A stretch of DNA of 64,000 nucleotides from positions 248,001 to 312,000 of the forward strand of contig JAWKUN010000003.1 in the NCBI GenBank assembly GCA_041398565.1, in the 5' to 3' direction. The position numbers and the translations under genes are program-made. Under the pieces are notes generated by a model. That model made no database searches, had not been told where the DNA came from, and was given only the letters and a program-made list of their open reading frames with translations. Source of the DNA: DATGPD01 sp041398565 (lineage in GTDB: Bacteria > Planctomycetota > UBA1135 > UBA2386). This document shows positions 7,741 through 15,732 of the stretch, one piece after another (position 1 is the stretch's first letter; each line of letters begins with the position of its first letter).

Positions 7741-10530
7741 ATGACCCACCGATCCCTCCGCCTACCGATGACGTGCGCCGGCGTGCTGCTGCTGAGCATC
7801 GGCTTCCTCCCCTGCCGTCTTCTCGGCCAGACGCCGCAGCTCCTGGCTGACGTGCGTCCCACGCTGCGTCCCGCCGACTCGAGTCCGTACGACTTCGTCG
7901 CGGCGGGAAGCAACGTGTTCTTCACCGCCCGAACCTCGGCGTACGGCCGCGAACTCTGGCGCTGCGACGGGACCGCGACCGGTACCGTCCGTCTCACCGA
8001 TCTGTCTCCAGGTCCGAGCGAGGTGCGGATCGCGCACCTGACGAAGGTCGGGACCGACGTCGTGTTCGTGGTGGGTGACCCTGCTGGTCCGCAGGACCTG
8101 TGGGCAAGCGACGGCACGGTGGCGGGAACCCGACGCGTGCAGGCCTTCGGCGGTTCGGTCTGGATCATCCCCGGCGAGGCGGGCGGGTCGGTGCTGCTGA
8201 TGACGCGCGACGCTCTCTGGCGCACCGATGGCACGACGTCGGGGACCGTACGCATCGATGCCTTCCAAGGGGCCCTTGGCATCGTTGGACCCGCGGCGAC
8301 GCTGGGCTCGAGCTGGTTCTTCCGCTCCGGGTCGGAGATCTGGCGCACCGACGGGACGGCAAGCGGCACGCAGAGGATCGACGCTGCGGCACGCCCCTTC
8401 GTCGATCCTGTCGTGGTCGGCGATGCCATCTGCTACGCCGGTGCGACGGGCGGCGTCAACTTCGTCGACGCCACTTCCCGGCGATTCGTGGTGCCGACCT
8501 CCTCGCCGGTCACCGAGGTCGCGACGGTGCCGGGGCGCGTCGTCTACGTCAGCGCCGGCGTGGTGCATGCGTTCGAGGTGGCGGATCTGCAGCCGCGCCA
8601 GCTCACCGGTACCACCGACCGTGCAGTTCAACTCATCGTCTCGGGGAGCCGGATCTACTTCCTGCTCCGCGACGCGACGCACGGCCAGGAGCTGTGGGTG
8701 AGCGACGGCACCAGCATCGGCACGCATCTGGTGCACGATGCCGAGCCGGGCCCGAACTCGCCGCAACACGACCTGCTCTTGCCGTATGCCGGTGGCTTGC
8801 TGCACTCGTTCACCAGGCTGTCCGGCACCACGCTGGTGTGGGTCGCGGACACCGTGCCGCCGCGCTTCCTTCGTGCCTTCGGCGCTCCGATCGTCTCGGC
8901 CGCGACGAGCGGTGGGCTGGCGTGGTTCGCGGCCGACGACGGCGTGGCCGGCCGGGAGCTCTGGGTCTCCGACGGCGGCGCAGGTACCCGCCTGTTCGCT
9001 GACCTCGAGACCGGCCTCGTCAGCGAGGGGTCGTATCCGGCGTTCTTCGTCGCGGCGGCGGATGCCATGTACTTCTCCGCCTACGACGACGTGCACGGTC
9101 GGGAGTTGTTCGTGACCGACGGCACGTCCGCGGGCACGCGCCTGGTGGTCGACCTCTGGCCGGGGCGCACCTCGTCGGATCCGGTTCTCCTGGGTTGGCA
9201 CGCCGGCGTCCTCTACTTCGTCGCGCAGACGGCGGCGGCGGGGTATCAGATCTGGGGCAGCGACGGCACCGCCGCCGGCACGCGTCCGCTCGTCTCGTCG
9301 CCGAGCACGCTCTTGTTCTTGGCGAGGATGCGGCCGCTCGACGCCACGCGCGTGCTTCTCAACGTCGACGATCCGGTAGCCAGCGCTTCGGTCTGGGTGA
9401 GCGATGGTCGGACCGCCTCGTACCTCACCGACGTGCGTCCGATTTCCGACCAAGTGCGCGTCGGTAGCCGCGCCTACATCGCCGGACTCGTTGCGCCTGG
9501 CAAGTACGACCTCATGGTGAGCGATGGCAGTCTCGCTGGCACGCGCTTGGTAGTGAGCCTCAACGGCAGCCAAGATGCCGTGGTGGCTCCCGTCGCTGCG
9601 CTGGGCGAGCGCGTGCTGTTCACCGCCTTGATCGGCACCACGCACCAGCTCTTCGTGTCCGACGGCACCGCCAGCGGCACGCAAGCCTTGCTGCCCATGG
9701 CTCCCATCGAGAAGGCACTGACCGTCGGCGCGCGCACGTATCTGATCGAGGCTGCCGGCCCGAGCGCACTGTGGGTGACCGACGGAACGACGCAAGGCAC
9801 CCGGCGCCTCGCCGACTTGGAGGGCGGCACCGCCAACCTGACCGCGGTCGATGGCCGAGTCCTGATCGGTACGACCCGCGGCGTGTGGACCACCGACGGG
9901 ACCTCGGCGGGCACCGTGCGCCTGCGCGACCGCCAGCTGCTCGGCGCGTCCGCCGTGTCCGACGGACGCTTCGCCTACTGGCTCAGCCTCACGCCGAGCG
10001 GCATCCTCCGCTCCGACGGGACCACGGCCGGAACGACCCTGCTGCCGACGGCTGCCATCACGCCCGAGACGATCGGCCAAGCGGCGGGCCGCGTCTACTT
10101 CGGCGCCGACGACCTGCTGCACGGCAGCGAGCCGTTCGTGCTCGACACCGGCTCAGCTGCACAGGAGCTCGGAGTCGGCTGCGGCGCGCGCGCCGTGGTT
10201 CCCGAGCTCACCGGGTCGGTGCCTCTGCTCGGCGGGACGTCGCGGCTGCGGCTCGAAGGCCTGCCCGAAGCAGGCGTGGCCGCGCTGCGCCTGCAGCTTC
10301 CCGCACCTGCGCCCGTGTCGATCCCGGGCACGGCCTGCGTGACGTGGGGTCTGTGGAACGGACCGAGCGTGCAGTGGACACGCCCCTTCGCCGGTGGCCG
10401 CCTCGACGAGTTGCTGCCGATCCCCGGCACGCGCGACCTGCTCGATGCCGCCGTGCTGATCGAAGGCGTGGTCGCTTCGACCGCTGGCCTCGAGCTGTCG
10501 AACGGCCTGCGCTGGAGAATCGGCCGCTAG
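7741..10530 (+). CDS. Secreted ELW-DGT repeat protein (beta-propeller-like)
   Basis: The ATG at 7741 is chosen because it opens a signal peptide (residues 1 to about 30); the frame is open upstream without one. The 929-residue product has about 14 repeats of roughly 50 residues, each with a core like ELWVSDGT-x-x-GT (for example GRELWRCDGTATGT and THQLFVSDGTASGT). This ELWxxDGTxxGT motif is common in Planctomycetota and is thought to form propeller blades. The last 125 residues, starting near LGVGCG and ending in ELSNGLRWRIGR, match the shared C-terminal tail of other exoproteins here. No catalytic motif is visible. Likely location is the cell surface or outside the cell (inference). Confidence 0.8.
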   Translation: MTHRSLRLPMTCAGVLLLSIGFLPCRLLGQTPQLLADVRPTLRPADSSPYDFVAAGSNVFFTARTSAYGRELWRCDGTATGTVRLTDLSPGPSEVRIAHLTKVGTDVVFVVGDPAGPQDLWASDGTVAGTRRVQAFGGSVWIIPGEAGGSVLLMTRDALWRTDGTTSGTVRIDAFQGALGIVGPAATLGSSWFFRSGSEIWRTDGTASGTQRIDAAARPFVDPVVVGDAICYAGATGGVNFVDATSRRFVVPTSSPVTEVATVPGRVVYVSAGVVHAFEVADLQPRQLTGTTDRAVQLIVSGSRIYFLLRDATHGQELWVSDGTSIGTHLVHDAEPGPNSPQHDLLLPYAGGLLHSFTRLSGTTLVWVADTVPPRFLRAFGAPIVSAATSGGLAWFAADDGVAGRELWVSDGGAGTRLFADLETGLVSEGSYPAFFVAAADAMYFSAYDDVHGRELFVTDGTSAGTRLVVDLWPGRTSSDPVLLGWHAGVLYFVAQTAAAGYQIWGSDGTAAGTRPLVSSPSTLLFLARMRPLDATRVLLNVDDPVASASVWVSDGRTASYLTDVRPISDQVRVGSRAYIAGLVAPGKYDLMVSDGSLAGTRLVVSLNGSQDAVVAPVAALGERVLFTALIGTTHQLFVSDGTASGTQALLPMAPIEKALTVGARTYLIEAAGPSALWVTDGTTQGTRRLADLEGGTANLTAVDGRVLIGTTRGVWTTDGTSAGTVRLRDRQLLGASAVSDGRFAYWLSLTPSGILRSDGTTAGTTLLPTAAITPETIGQAAGRVYFGADDLLHGSEPFVLDTGSAAQELGVGCGARAVVPELTGSVPLLGGTSRLRLEGLPEAGVAALRLQLPAPAPVSIPGTACVTWGLWNGPSVQWTRPFAGGRLDELLPIPGTRDLLDAAVLIEGVVASTAGLELSNGLRWRIGR

Positions 10531-10590
10531 CCGACTCCGAGGCGGTTGTCGTGGCGCGTGCTTCGTCCGCAACACCCGCAGCAGCCTCGA

Positions 10591-10617
10591 GTTCCACCCC
10601 ACGCGCTTCGGTGGAAC
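10591..10617 (+). terminator. Hairpin after the ELW-DGT gene
   Basis: An 8-bp perfect stem (gttccacc with ggtggaac) closes an 11-nt loop 61 bp after the stop codon. There is no T run, so this is a possible terminator or mRNA-end structure, not a canonical intrinsic terminator. Confidence 0.35.
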
Positions 10618-10715
10618 ATGCTGTGTCGTCGTGTCGCGGCGTGCGAGGGCGGGGCCGGTGGGTGCCGTCCTCCACCTTCGTGAAACACAGCCCCTGCTAT
10701 GCTGCGACCTCGAGC

Positions 10716-10723
10716 GAGGAGGA
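10716..10723 (+). promoter_or_regulatory. Strong Shine-Dalgarno gaggagga
   Basis: It lies 7 nt before the ATG at 10731 and fixes that start. Such an obvious ribosome site is rare in this window, where most starts lack one. Confidence 0.7.
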
Positions 10724-10730
10724 CTTCTTC

Positions 10731-11462
10731 ATGCAAAGAGCGTTCGTATGTCCAGGGCCGGCGTTCCTCCTGTGCGCAGCCGTCTGCGCGCAGAAGCCAC
10801 CCACGGTGCAAGACGTGTTCGCCGATCTGCCGAAGGAGCTCGTCTCGTTGGTGGGACGAATCTCCGATCGAGCCAGCCTCGGCGCCGAACTCGCGAGCGC
10901 GATCACCGGACCGCGTGGATCGTTGAGCGCCGGCCTGGCTCGCCTCCGCCGCGAACTCCCCGCTTGGCTCCAGGGAACCGACCACGAGGATCTCCTGCAG
11001 GCCAGCACCGGACGCGGGGCCGACGCCTACTGGTACTCCTTCACGTTCCTCGCCGCCGACCTCGACGCGGTGGAGCAGGGGGAGAACGAGCAAGGCAAGG
11101 TGCGCCACGACCGTGGCTGGCGCGGCGGCCGCCGCTCCTTCGATCTCGAGAAGGACGGCACCGTGTGCCACTTGAGCCAGGTCCGGGCGAGCTGGCGATC
11201 GGGCGTCTACCAGCGTTCCGGCTACTACTGGCAACGGGGTGGATACCAAGGTCGTGGGATCGATTGGCTGGTGCCGGTCGTCGGCGCCGACGGTCGGGTG
11301 CAGGCGCACTTGCTCGTCTCGGTCTACTCGCACGACTACGACGTGTCCGGCCGCAAGGGGAAGGCGGCCGGATCGACGCAGCGGCAGGCAGTGCGCGACT
11401 GGACGCAGCGCACGGCGCGGATCGTGGACCGCGAGCGAGAGAAGCGCCGGGGACGCGCGTAG
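10731..11462 (+). CDS. Secreted protein of unknown function, upstream partner of TIR gene
   Basis: A 243-residue protein with a signal peptide (MQRAFVCPGPAFLLCAAVCA, then QKPP). The start is set by the Shine-Dalgarno. The middle is Arg/Gly/Tyr-rich (YQRSGYYWQRGGYQGRG, about residues 161-177), and the C-terminus is basic (EREKRRGRA). I recognise no family and no catalytic motif. Its TAG stop is followed with no gap by the GTG start of the TIR-membrane gene, so the two are very likely co-transcribed and translationally coupled. The periplasmic or extracellular location implied by the signal peptide would put it on the other side of the membrane from a cytosolic TIR domain. Confidence 0.7.
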   Translation: MQRAFVCPGPAFLLCAAVCAQKPPTVQDVFADLPKELVSLVGRISDRASLGAELASAITGPRGSLSAGLARLRRELPAWLQGTDHEDLLQASTGRGADAYWYSFTFLAADLDAVEQGENEQGKVRHDRGWRGGRRSFDLEKDGTVCHLSQVRASWRSGVYQRSGYYWQRGGYQGRGIDWLVPVVGADGRVQAHLLVSVYSHDYDVSGRKGKAAGSTQRQAVRDWTQRTARIVDREREKRRGRA

Positions 11463-12833
11463 GTGCGCCGCGCGGCCGTGGACTGCGGCGGTGAGCCGCG
11501 GTGCTTCCTCTCCTACACCGAGACGGACCGCGGCCGCTACGACCTGGCCCGCAAGCTCGGCGTGCCCCGCGGGGATGGCGGAGAGTGGATCCCGGCTCGC
11601 CGCGCGTGCTGGTTCTTCGCGCCGCTGTCGGTTCCCTTCGGTGCCGACCTGGCGCACAGGATCGAGGGTGCGATCCAAGAAGCGACCGAGTTCCACCTGT
11701 TCTGGTCGCCGCAGGCTGCTCGGAGCAAGTGGGTCGACGACGAGCTGCGGTGGGCGTTGCAGCGACAAGCCGAGCTGCGAGACACGATGCCGGAGCGCGC
11801 GGAGACCTTCTTCCGGGTCTACCTGCTGGAGGACGATGCCGCGATGTCCTGCTGGCGTGCGCTGGTCCAACGTCTGGGGCAGGAGCCGCGGTTCGAGGAC
11901 TGCCGACACCCGACAGCTTGGCCGTGGGAGTCGGTCCGATTCCTCGCGTGGTGCGGAGTCGCGGTGGCCGTCGTTGTGTCGGTGACCGTGGTCAGCCCAG
12001 GGTGGCTCGCGCACGTGATCGTCTACTCGGCCCTGGCCCTCGTCGGCGTCGCGGTCGGGATGCGCCTGTGGCGAAAGCTCGACCAACCGGCGCGAGCTCT
12101 GGTGGTGTTCCAGCTGGCGACCCTGTGTTCGTTCGACTTCCGGGCCTGGGCTCGATTGGGGAAGTTCAGCCACCCGACCTCTTTGGTCTGGATCGACAGC
12201 GCGGCGTACGCAGCGCTGGCCGTATGCCTCGTCGCGGCGCTGTTCTCGGCTCACCGTGTCGCGTCCGAGTCTCGGCGCCGCGCCTTGAGTCCGGTCTCGC
12301 TCACTGCGTCGTCGACCGCGGTCTACGCGGCCCTCGTCGCCTGGTACTGGGTGGTCGTGGCTGGGGAGCCGCGCGATGGGCCGGGGATCCGCTCGACCAT
12401 CGAGAACGGTTGGGGACCCGACGCCAACTTCGCCAACCAGGTCGTGCAAACCCTCTGCTTCCTCCCCGATGTCGGCGGCGTCGACGCCGAGACGGCTTCG
12501 ATCGTCGTCTCTCTCTACGCGCTCATGGGGCTCGCGAGCCTGGTCCTGGCCTTCGTCTTCTGGCGTGTCCGCTGGTCCGACCGCTCGCCCGACCTCGAGG
12601 TCATGGGCTGGACGTGGGCGGCGTGGCTGGCGGGGCTCGCGGCCGCGGTCTACATCGCGCTCGGTCCCTGGTGTCCAGGAGCCTGGCTGTGGCAGGGTGA
12701 CACGCCAACATCGCGCTGGGTGGTGCTCTCGGCGCACGCATCGGTGACCGTCGCGGTGACCTGGCGCCACCTGCACCGTCGGAGTCAGGGGCTGCTGCCG
12801 ACCGATGCGGGCCCCCTGGCGGCACCGCGATGA
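11463..12833 (+). CDS. TIR-domain multi-pass membrane protein
   Basis: The first 125 residues look like a TIR domain: strand A CFLSYTETD (14-22), a BB-loop-like LSVPFGADLAHRIEGAI (55-71), strand C EFHLFWSP (76-83) and SKWVDDELRWAL (88-99). E94 of WVDDEL lines up with the catalytic glutamate of NAD-cleaving TIRs (SARM1 E642, in WVHKE), so NADase activity is possible. From about residue 155 the chain has roughly eight hydrophobic helices (near 160-180, 182-200, 210-225, 245-263, 277-297, 345-370, 386-405 and 427-441). The GTG start abuts the stop of the secreted-protein gene. No ThsA, SMODS/CBASS or STING-like gene is nearby. A role in immunity or cell death is inference; signalling or scaffolding is also possible. 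Confidence 0.7.
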   Translation: MRRAAVDCGGEPRCFLSYTETDRGRYDLARKLGVPRGDGGEWIPARRACWFFAPLSVPFGADLAHRIEGAIQEATEFHLFWSPQAARSKWVDDELRWALQRQAELRDTMPERAETFFRVYLLEDDAAMSCWRALVQRLGQEPRFEDCRHPTAWPWESVRFLAWCGVAVAVVVSVTVVSPGWLAHVIVYSALALVGVAVGMRLWRKLDQPARALVVFQLATLCSFDFRAWARLGKFSHPTSLVWIDSAAYAALAVCLVAALFSAHRVASESRRRALSPVSLTASSTAVYAALVAWYWVVVAGEPRDGPGIRSTIENGWGPDANFANQVVQTLCFLPDVGGVDAETASIVVSLYALMGLASLVLAFVFWRVRWSDRSPDLEVMGWTWAAWLAGLAAAVYIALGPWCPGAWLWQGDTPTSRWVVLSAHASVTVAVTWRHLHRRSQGLLPTDAGPLAAPR

Positions 12834-12938
12834 CGACCTGACGACTGTGGACGTCCGCGCCGAGTCTCGGGTTCGCGCGACTGCGGAGTGGTAGCCGGGC
12901 CAGGAGTCGACCCGCCCTGAGTTCGGCCTTCGCTCCGT

Positions 12939-15602
12939 CTACCGGCCGAACACCAGGTGCAGGCCACGGGTGGTGACGGGTGTCACCTGCTGGTGCGCCG
13001 GCGAGGCCACTGCCTGCGCATAGAGTTGCTGGTCCGCCAGCTCCGCCGGCACGTTGGCGAACACCAGCCGCGCGACGCCGCTGCCGTTGGTCACCGCCGG
13101 CAGCGCCACGTCCGGGCTCACGTGCAGCAGGCAACCGGGCCAGAACGGCAGGTGCTGCGGCAACGCAACCGTGCCCCACTGTTGCTTGCTGGCGCCGAGC
13201 AGCAACACCGCGTTGCTGGAGGGCGCGGCGTGGTGCAGCTCGGCGGCGCTCGACAGGCCGGTGCGCGGCGGTCCCGACCAGGTGAGCCGCGGCGTCTGCT
13301 CGCCATCGCCGCAGGTCGCGCCGAAGGGAACGAACCGAGCAGCGTGGTCGTCGGGCCGAAACGTGTCGAGGAAGGCGGTGCCGGCCTCGCTGCCGGTGCC
13401 GGCGAGCACAGTCAGCGCCGTGTCGTACAGCGGATTGGTCGAGCGCAGCAGCAAGACCGAGCGCGCGTAGGCCTGGGTGCGGTCGCCGCGCGCGGTCGCG
13501 AAGAGAACGCGGCCGTCGGCACCGGAGCGCACTTCGGTGGTCGTCGTGGAGGTGCCGCGGCCGATGGCCAAGTCGTGCACGCCATCGCCGTCCCAGTCGG
13601 CGCCAGCGTCGATCGAGGTTGCACCGGCCGGAACGGTCAGCGTGCGCAGGACGCTGCCGGTGCGGGGCGACCACGCCTCCAGGTTGGTGGCGGCATACAG
13701 CCACAGGTCGCGGATGCCGTCGGAATCGAGGTCGCTGCCCAGCGCGACTTGCTCCACGGTGCCAGGAAGGGTTCGCAGGACGGAGCCGTCACGGCTGCTC
13801 AGCGCGGCCGGCGGCCGCAACCCAAAGGGTTGATGTCGGCGCAGCGCCGACCAGAGGGGGCCGCCGGCGCTGTTGTAGCTTGGAGCTTCCAGGGCTGCTC
13901 GGGCGTGGCCTGGCAGCTCTGTGGCAACGGAACAACACGGCCGAATTCGCGCCCGCCGCGACGATTCGCAGCCCTTGCAGCTCAGGATGTGCGTGGTGAG
14001 TAGCTCGCTCCGTCCGTCGCCGTCGAGGTCGTCGAGTAGCAGCAGCCGTGGCGCCCGGCCAGTATCGACGTGGCGGAGTTGGGCGCCGTTACTGCCGTCC
14101 AGCACGTCGACGCCGTCAGCGGCGGCAACGAACACGTCGTCGGTGCCGTTGCCGTTCCAATCGGCGCCGCTGGCCAACTGGTGGCCCCACTCCGCGACCG
14201 CGCGCTGGACCTGCCACAGCATCGCCGTGCCTTTGCGGGCGGTGACCGCGCCGGCCGCAGCGCCGAACTCGCTGAACACGGTCTCGCGCTGCATGTCGGC
14301 ATCGACATCCCCGGCTGCCAATGCCATGCCACTGACCGGGGACAATTGGCCTCCGCCGCTCTTCATCAGGGTGCCGGTGGCGCCGGAGAACACGTCGGCA
14401 GCGCCGACGGTGGGTGCCACGGTGTCGTGTTGCAGGCCGACGCTCCCGTAGTCTTCGACCCCGTCGCGGTCGAGATCGCCGAGGCGGACCGCGCGCGTGG
14501 TCAGTTCCGGCCACCTTCGCGAGACCAGCACGCTGTGTGCCAGGCCCGACCGGCCATCGATCAGTCGCAGGTCGGTGCCGTAGATCACGATTGCGTCGTC
14601 GTAGCCGTTGCCGTCGCCATCGCCCAAGCCGGCCTGGGTGCGACCGTCGAACGCCGCGCCGTCGATCATCGTGCCGACACCGGTGTGGAGCAGAGGGCCC
14701 GGTCGGTTGCCGTCGCCGTCGAAGTGGTACTCGCCTCGACCGTGCGCCAGCCAGGATCGGTAGTTGGTGCAGATGCCGTAGGTCGGGTCGCAACCCCACG
14801 TGCCGTAGAAGGTGTGCAGTGGCACGCCCGTTCGGCCCGACACGATCAGCACCGACAGGCCGACTTGCCACAGGCCCAAGTCGGAGTAGGTGTGCACGGC
14901 GAAGTCCGCCCGCCCGTCGTGGTCGTAGTCGCCGACACTGGCCACCGCGGCGCCCGGCACGTTGGCGAACAGAGTGGTGCCAGTGCGCCCGGACAGAACG
15001 CGCGTGGTGGGGAGCGGCAACACGTCGGTGACGGCGACATCGGCGCCGCCATCGCCGTCGGCGTCGCCGATCAACACGGCGCCGGACGTCAGGTAGCCGA
15101 GGTTCTGGTCGATGATCCAAGCGCCGGTGCGGCCGGACAGGACGCGCCAGCGGTGGCTGGTCGTGCCGTCGACGAACAAAGCGTCGTCGTACCCGTCGGC
15201 GTCGACGTCGTGACCGGCGTCGAACCACACCGGTGCTGGTTGGTCGTGGAGCACGGCGCCGGTGCGCACCGCCACACAGCGGGCTCGTGCCTGGTCGACG
15301 ATCCACAGGTCGGTGGCACCGTCGCGGTCGACGTCGCCGCCGGCGACCACCTTCACCACCGGCAACGACGAGAAGCTCAGCGTGCGGATCACGCTGCCGT
15401 CTCGCCCGGAATGCACGGTGGTCGTGCCCTGAACCGCGACTGCGAAGTCGGGGTGACCATCGAGGTCCGCGTCGGTGAGCGAGGCGAGGGCGTCGCGGTT
15501 CAGGTTGGGAGTGGGCAAGCTCAGCCGCAAACGCTCGGTCTGGGCTGTTGCGAAGCAAACGAGCGCCGCACTCACGAGCGCGGTGATGGCATCCGGTCGC
15601 AT
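12939..15602 (-). CDS. Secreted FG-GAP/VCBS repeat protein with inserted segment
   Basis: The ATG at 15602 gives a signal peptide (MRPDAITALVSAALVCFATAQ). The 887-residue product has many FG-GAP-type repeats with calcium-loop cores (DADLDGHPDFAVA, DVDADGYDDALF, DYDHDGRADFAVH, DWNGNGTDDVFVA) that normally build a seven-bladed integrin-alpha-like propeller. Repeats often carry an SGRTG or SGRDG turn. Near the C-terminal third, a 61-residue Cys/Arg-rich stretch unrelated to the repeat sits between LLTTHIL and SSRDGSVLRT; this is the inserted element listed separately. The last 125 residues, from FGATCGDGEQTP, are the shared exoprotein tail. The protein is probably surface-exposed; its ligand is unknown. 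Confidence 0.8.
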   Translation of the reverse strand: MRPDAITALVSAALVCFATAQTERLRLSLPTPNLNRDALASLTDADLDGHPDFAVAVQGTTTVHSGRDGSVIRTLSFSSLPVVKVVAGGDVDRDGATDLWIVDQARARCVAVRTGAVLHDQPAPVWFDAGHDVDADGYDDALFVDGTTSHRWRVLSGRTGAWIIDQNLGYLTSGAVLIGDADGDGGADVAVTDVLPLPTTRVLSGRTGTTLFANVPGAAVASVGDYDHDGRADFAVHTYSDLGLWQVGLSVLIVSGRTGVPLHTFYGTWGCDPTYGICTNYRSWLAHGRGEYHFDGDGNRPGPLLHTGVGTMIDGAAFDGRTQAGLGDGDGNGYDDAIVIYGTDLRLIDGRSGLAHSVLVSRRWPELTTRAVRLGDLDRDGVEDYGSVGLQHDTVAPTVGAADVFSGATGTLMKSGGGQLSPVSGMALAAGDVDADMQRETVFSEFGAAAGAVTARKGTAMLWQVQRAVAEWGHQLASGADWNGNGTDDVFVAAADGVDVLDGSNGAQLRHVDTGRAPRLLLLDDLDGDGRSELLTTHILSCKGCESSRRARIRPCCSVATELPGHARAALEAPSYNSAGGPLWSALRRHQPFGLRPPAALSSRDGSVLRTLPGTVEQVALGSDLDSDGIRDLWLYAATNLEAWSPRTGSVLRTLTVPAGATSIDAGADWDGDGVHDLAIGRGTSTTTTEVRSGADGRVLFATARGDRTQAYARSVLLLRSTNPLYDTALTVLAGTGSEAGTAFLDTFRPDDHAARFVPFGATCGDGEQTPRLTWSGPPRTGLSSAAELHHAAPSSNAVLLLGASKQQWGTVALPQHLPFWPGCLLHVSPDVALPAVTNGSGVARLVFANVPAELADQQLYAQAVASPAHQQVTPVTTRGLHLVFGR
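13803..13985 (-). mobile_element. In-frame 183-bp palindromic insertion (putative MITE/RPE-like element)
   Basis: The bases gctcag occur at 13797-13802 and again at 13980-13985, like a 6-bp target-site duplication. Removing 183 bp (one copy plus 177 bp between) leaves the frame intact and rejoins LLTTHILSSRDGSVLRT, which matches the SGRDGSVIRT pattern of a sister repeat in the same protein. The insert holds two adjacent perfect palindromes: caacccaaagggttg at 13818-13832 and gtcggcgcagcgccgac at 13835-13851. It encodes a Cys/Arg-rich sequence unlike the repeats. I see no second copy in the window and no obvious terminal inverted repeats. Confidence 0.6.
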
Positions 15603-15732
15603 GGTCGAAGCGAGGCGGTGGCAGAGCGTGGGCGAGTGGGGTGTGATCGTCAACCGGGGGCACCCCCGCAGCGATCAGCACCTCGCCCACGGCGTGGCCG
15701 CATCGGTTGTTGGCTGCCGAACGCGGGCGACT

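Noticed and set aside
4804..7749. A 981-residue minus-strand frame and a 909-residue plus-strand frame (4890-7619) overlapping GH127
   Set aside because: Both are Arg/Ala-rich shadows without domains; the GH127 frame has catalytic motifs.
11463..12833. Thoeris or CBASS defence system
   Set aside because: A TIR domain alone is not enough; no ThsA, cyclase or STING-like partner is adjacent.
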